A DNA stretch of 64,000 nucleotides. Source: Globisporangium splendens. Its lineage: Eukaryota; Oomycota; Peronosporomycetes; Pythiales; Pythiaceae. Numbering within the stretch: position 1 is the stretch's first letter; each line of letters starts with the position of its first letter. The stretch covers positions 186,001 through 250,000 of the forward strand of contig VFIW01000060.1 of assembly GCA_006386115.1 (NCBI GenBank), read 5' to 3'. Below the pieces are notes generated by a model, which was not told the DNA's origin, did not search any database, and worked only from the letters and a program-made list of their open reading frames with translations. Below are positions 61,864 to 64,000 of this stretch, in pieces. A program made the position numbers and the translations under genes.

Positions 61864-62928
61864 ATGTCTGCTGCTCCTCGAACCGTCAACGCGTACGCCG
61901 GATTCAACAAGGGCGAAGACGTCAAGCCGTGGCAGTACCAGTCCCGTCCGCTCGGCGCCGACGACGTCGAGATCAAGATCTCGCACTGTGGCATCTGTGG
62001 CTCGGACATCCACTCGCTCGACTCGGGGTGGGGTCCCACCACGTACCCTTGCGTCGTGGGTCACGAGATCGTGGGTGAAGTGACGCTCGTGGGTGCGAAC
62101 GTGACGGAGCTGGCGGTGGGCGACCGCGTGGGAGTCGGCGCGCAAGTGTCGGCTTGTTTGAACAAGAACGCGGAGGCGCCGTGCAAGCAGTGCGCGGAAG
62201 GCGCAGATGCGTACTGCCCGCACCTCGTGTGGACATACAACGATCGCTACAAGGAGGACGGCGCCATCACGTACGGTGGGTACGCCGACTACGTGCGTGT
62301 GCCTGGTCCGTACGCGTTCAAGATCCCCGAGAGCATCCCGTCGGACGTAGCGGCTCCATTGTTGTGCGCTGGTGCGACGGTGTTCACTCCGTTCAAGGAG
62401 CTCGGCGTGAAGGAAGGCGACCGCGTGGGTGTGATCGGGATCGGCGGTCTGGGCCACTTGGCGATCCAGTTCGCCAAGGCGATGGGTGCCACGGTGGTCG
62501 CGTTCTCTCGCTCGGGGAACAAGGAAGCGGAGGTGCGCGCGCTGGGTGCCGACGAGTTCGTCAACTACAGCGACGACGCGCAGGCGAAGAAAGCGGCTGG
62601 CTCGGTGGACGTGCTGCTGTTGACGGCGGATGCGAACAACATGCCGTACAGCTTGTTCATGAGTTTCCTGGCGACCCGCGGCACGTGCGTGATGGTGGGT
62701 CTGCCGAACGACGAAGTGAAGTTCCGTCCGAACTATTTGGTGGGCAACGGCAACAAGCTGATGGGGTCCAAGATCGGGAGTATCGCGGACATCAAGGACA
62801 TGCTGGCTCTGGCGGCGGCGAAGAACGTGCGTCCGATTATCCAGAAGATGCCAATGTCCGATGTGAACAAAGGCTTGGCGATGGTGCGCAACGGCACGGT
62901 GCGCTATCGTGTGGTTCTCGAGAACTAG
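61864..62928 (+). CDS. Zinc-dependent NADP alcohol dehydrogenase, cinnamyl/Adh6-type
   Basis: An intronless 354-aa medium-chain dehydrogenase that reduces aldehydes. Catalytic zinc ligands: Cys in HCGICGSDIHSLDSGWG and the GHE box (VVGHEIVG). The structural zinc site is the Cys cluster SACLNKNAEAPCKQC..YCPH. The dinucleotide fold has GIGGLGHLAIQFAK, and a Ser/Arg pair (FSRSGNK) suggests NADP(H). The length is typical of the CAD/Adh6 class. The C-terminus is VRYRVVLEN. A second copy faces it tail to tail at 63836-64000. Confidence 0.92.
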   Translation: MSAAPRTVNAYAGFNKGEDVKPWQYQSRPLGADDVEIKISHCGICGSDIHSLDSGWGPTTYPCVVGHEIVGEVTLVGANVTELAVGDRVGVGAQVSACLNKNAEAPCKQCAEGADAYCPHLVWTYNDRYKEDGAITYGGYADYVRVPGPYAFKIPESIPSDVAAPLLCAGATVFTPFKELGVKEGDRVGVIGIGGLGHLAIQFAKAMGATVVAFSRSGNKEAEVRALGADEFVNYSDDAQAKKAAGSVDVLLLTADANNMPYSLFMSFLATRGTCVMVGLPNDEVKFRPNYLVGNGNKLMGSKIGSIADIKDMLALAAAKNVRPIIQKMPMSDVNKGLAMVRNGTVRYRVVLEN

Positions 62929-63150
62929 ATCGAGGGGTCTTGGACCAATTGATGTACATACTTTTCGATAAGCAACAATAAACACAAATGTATGATCGCA
63001 ATATGTGTACTTGTGGTTCGCAACGAGCAATAGTTTTGCCGAGAGACGAAAAACAGGCTGCAGACGTAAGAACTCGTAGATTTATTTGGAGCAGTAGATA
63101 CTTGGAACAGAAGTTTCAGCTGATGTTCATTCAAGATCAACAGAATTACC

Positions 63151-63188
<38 letters not shown>

Positions 63189-63225
63189 TTCAGCTGATGA
63201 TCATACCACACATTTCAAGACAAAG
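62764..63225. repeat. Left arm of inverted duplication
   Basis: The last 165 bases of the dehydrogenase and its 3' flank, up to CATTTCAAGACAAAGT. It is repeated in reverse complement at 63552-64000 and beyond. The coding parts are identical in the overlap; the flank differs by a (CT)n length change and a few bases. Confidence 0.9.
63155..63190 (+). repeat. (CT)n microsatellite
   Basis: A run of CT repeats with two TT interruptions in the 3' flank. The partner (AG)n at 63588-63613 is shorter. Confidence 0.9.
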
Positions 63226-63551
63226 TTTTTGCATGGCACTCGAATGTCTTGACACGAGAAAGTAATTTCTCGAGTATGAGTGCATGCTAGAAGTGCACTA
63301 TTGCGCTTAAAGAGCAACAGGGGGCATATTGTCGTCTTCTCCCTCCTTCCCTCCTGTTCCTTGTATTCAATTTATGCACTAAGTTTCATCAATGGGATTA
63401 CGACTACTTGGTCGAAACGAGGTGTGGTGGATGAACTCTTCGTCTCAGGTCAGTGGAGACAGGTCCACGTCCAGGCGAACTTGTCGTTCGGAACGGTAAA
63501 CCATTTGGATAATTGCACAACCCTCAAATTAAAGTGCAACATCGCTCGGTA
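63226..63551. other. Spacer between inverted arms
   Basis: About 326 bp unique to the centre of the inverted duplication. Only short frames, no recognised feature. Confidence 0.6.
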
Positions 63552-64000
63552 CTTTGTCTTGAAATGTGTGGTATGATCGTCAGCTGAAAGAGAGAGAGAG
63601 AGAGAGAGAGAAGGTAATTCTGTTGATCTTGAATGAACATCAGCTGAAACTTCTGTTCCAAGTATCTACTGCTCCAAATAAATCTACGAGTTCTTACGTC
63701 TGCAGCCTGTTTTTCGTCTCTCGGCAAAACTATTGCTCGTTGCGAACCACAAGTACACATATTGCGATCATACATTTGTGTTTATTGTTGCTTATCGAAA
63801 AGTATGTACATCAATTGGTCCAAGACCCCTCGATCTAGTTCTCGAGAACCACACGATAGCGCACCGTGCCGTTGCGCACCATCGCCAAGCCTTTGTTCAC
63901 ATCGGACATTGGCATCTTCTGGATAATCGGACGCACGTTCTTCGCCGCCGCCAGAGCCAGCATGTCCTTGATGTCCGCGATACTCCCGATCTTGGACCCC
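63552..64000. repeat. Right arm of inverted duplication (continues past window)
   Basis: The reverse complement of 62764-63225. At the window end the match is still exact, so the arm extends further and probably contains a whole second gene. Confidence 0.9.
63836..64000 (-). CDS. Second zinc alcohol dehydrogenase copy, C-terminal end only
   Basis: Stop codon at 63838-63836. The 54 visible codons match the C-terminus of the 61864-62928 gene exactly (from GSKIGSIADIKDM to VRYRVVLEN). The rest lies beyond the window. Confidence 0.88.

Noticed and set aside
61699..63030. Minus-strand open frame of 443 codons
   Set aside because: Antisense of the zinc dehydrogenase; no domain, His/Arg-rich.
63155..63190. 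CRISPR-like or structured repeat
   Set aside because: A plain CT microsatellite without spacers.

Overview
The window looks like nuclear DNA of an oomycete (Peronosporales-like water mould or downy mildew). The genes are compact, many lack introns and the few introns are short. Gypsy elements carry chromodomains. Core promoters match the oomycete initiator GCTCATTYYNCAWTTT (clearest at 52642). A multi-pass membrane family and papain-like proteases with PAN/Apple tails also fit oomycetes as I remember them. The species cannot be fixed from sequence alone. Several cilium/flagellum-associated genes are broken, which would fit a downy mildew that no longer makes swimming zoospores; this is inference.

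Left arm, 1-13.9 kb: a stack of two Ty3/gypsy families (A and B). The order and strands of LTRs, gag and pol pieces are best explained by four nested insertions with alternating family and orientation: A(+) inside B(-) inside A(-) inside B(+). Only the right half of the stack is in the window. Both families also have long open frames on the strand opposite the 3' part of pol.

13.9-33.9 kb: degenerate DNA with a possible MULE remnant, then a purple acid phosphatase (+), a very large ASCC3-type Ski2-like RNA helicase (-), a five-exon Josephin-domain protease (+), a broken thioredoxin-like gene (-), a PXK/Slob-like pseudokinase (-), mitochondrial succinyl-CoA ligase beta (+), a broken ARL3 (-) and an unknown coiled-coil protein (-).

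33.9-49.8 kb: a damaged multi-pass membrane gene, a VIT/CCC1 metal transporter (+), an intact short WDR19/IFT144-like WD40 protein that ends in a transmembrane helix (-), a broken SHIPPO-repeat gene (+), protein phosphatase inhibitor 2 (-), a 5'-truncated LINE with a clear target-site duplication, and a broken gene with two cyclic-nucleotide-binding domains (-).

49.7-64 kb: three papain-like PAN-domain secreted proteases (one dead, two intact) around a propionyl-CoA carboxylase alpha gene (+), a 200-bp LINE relic with its own target-site duplication, and a zinc alcohol dehydrogenase that is followed by an inverted, near-identical second copy running off the window end.

Metabolic links: PCCA makes methylmalonyl-CoA from propionyl-CoA, and that route feeds succinyl-CoA, the substrate of the succinyl-CoA ligase in the same window. 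No operon-like organisation is expected or seen.
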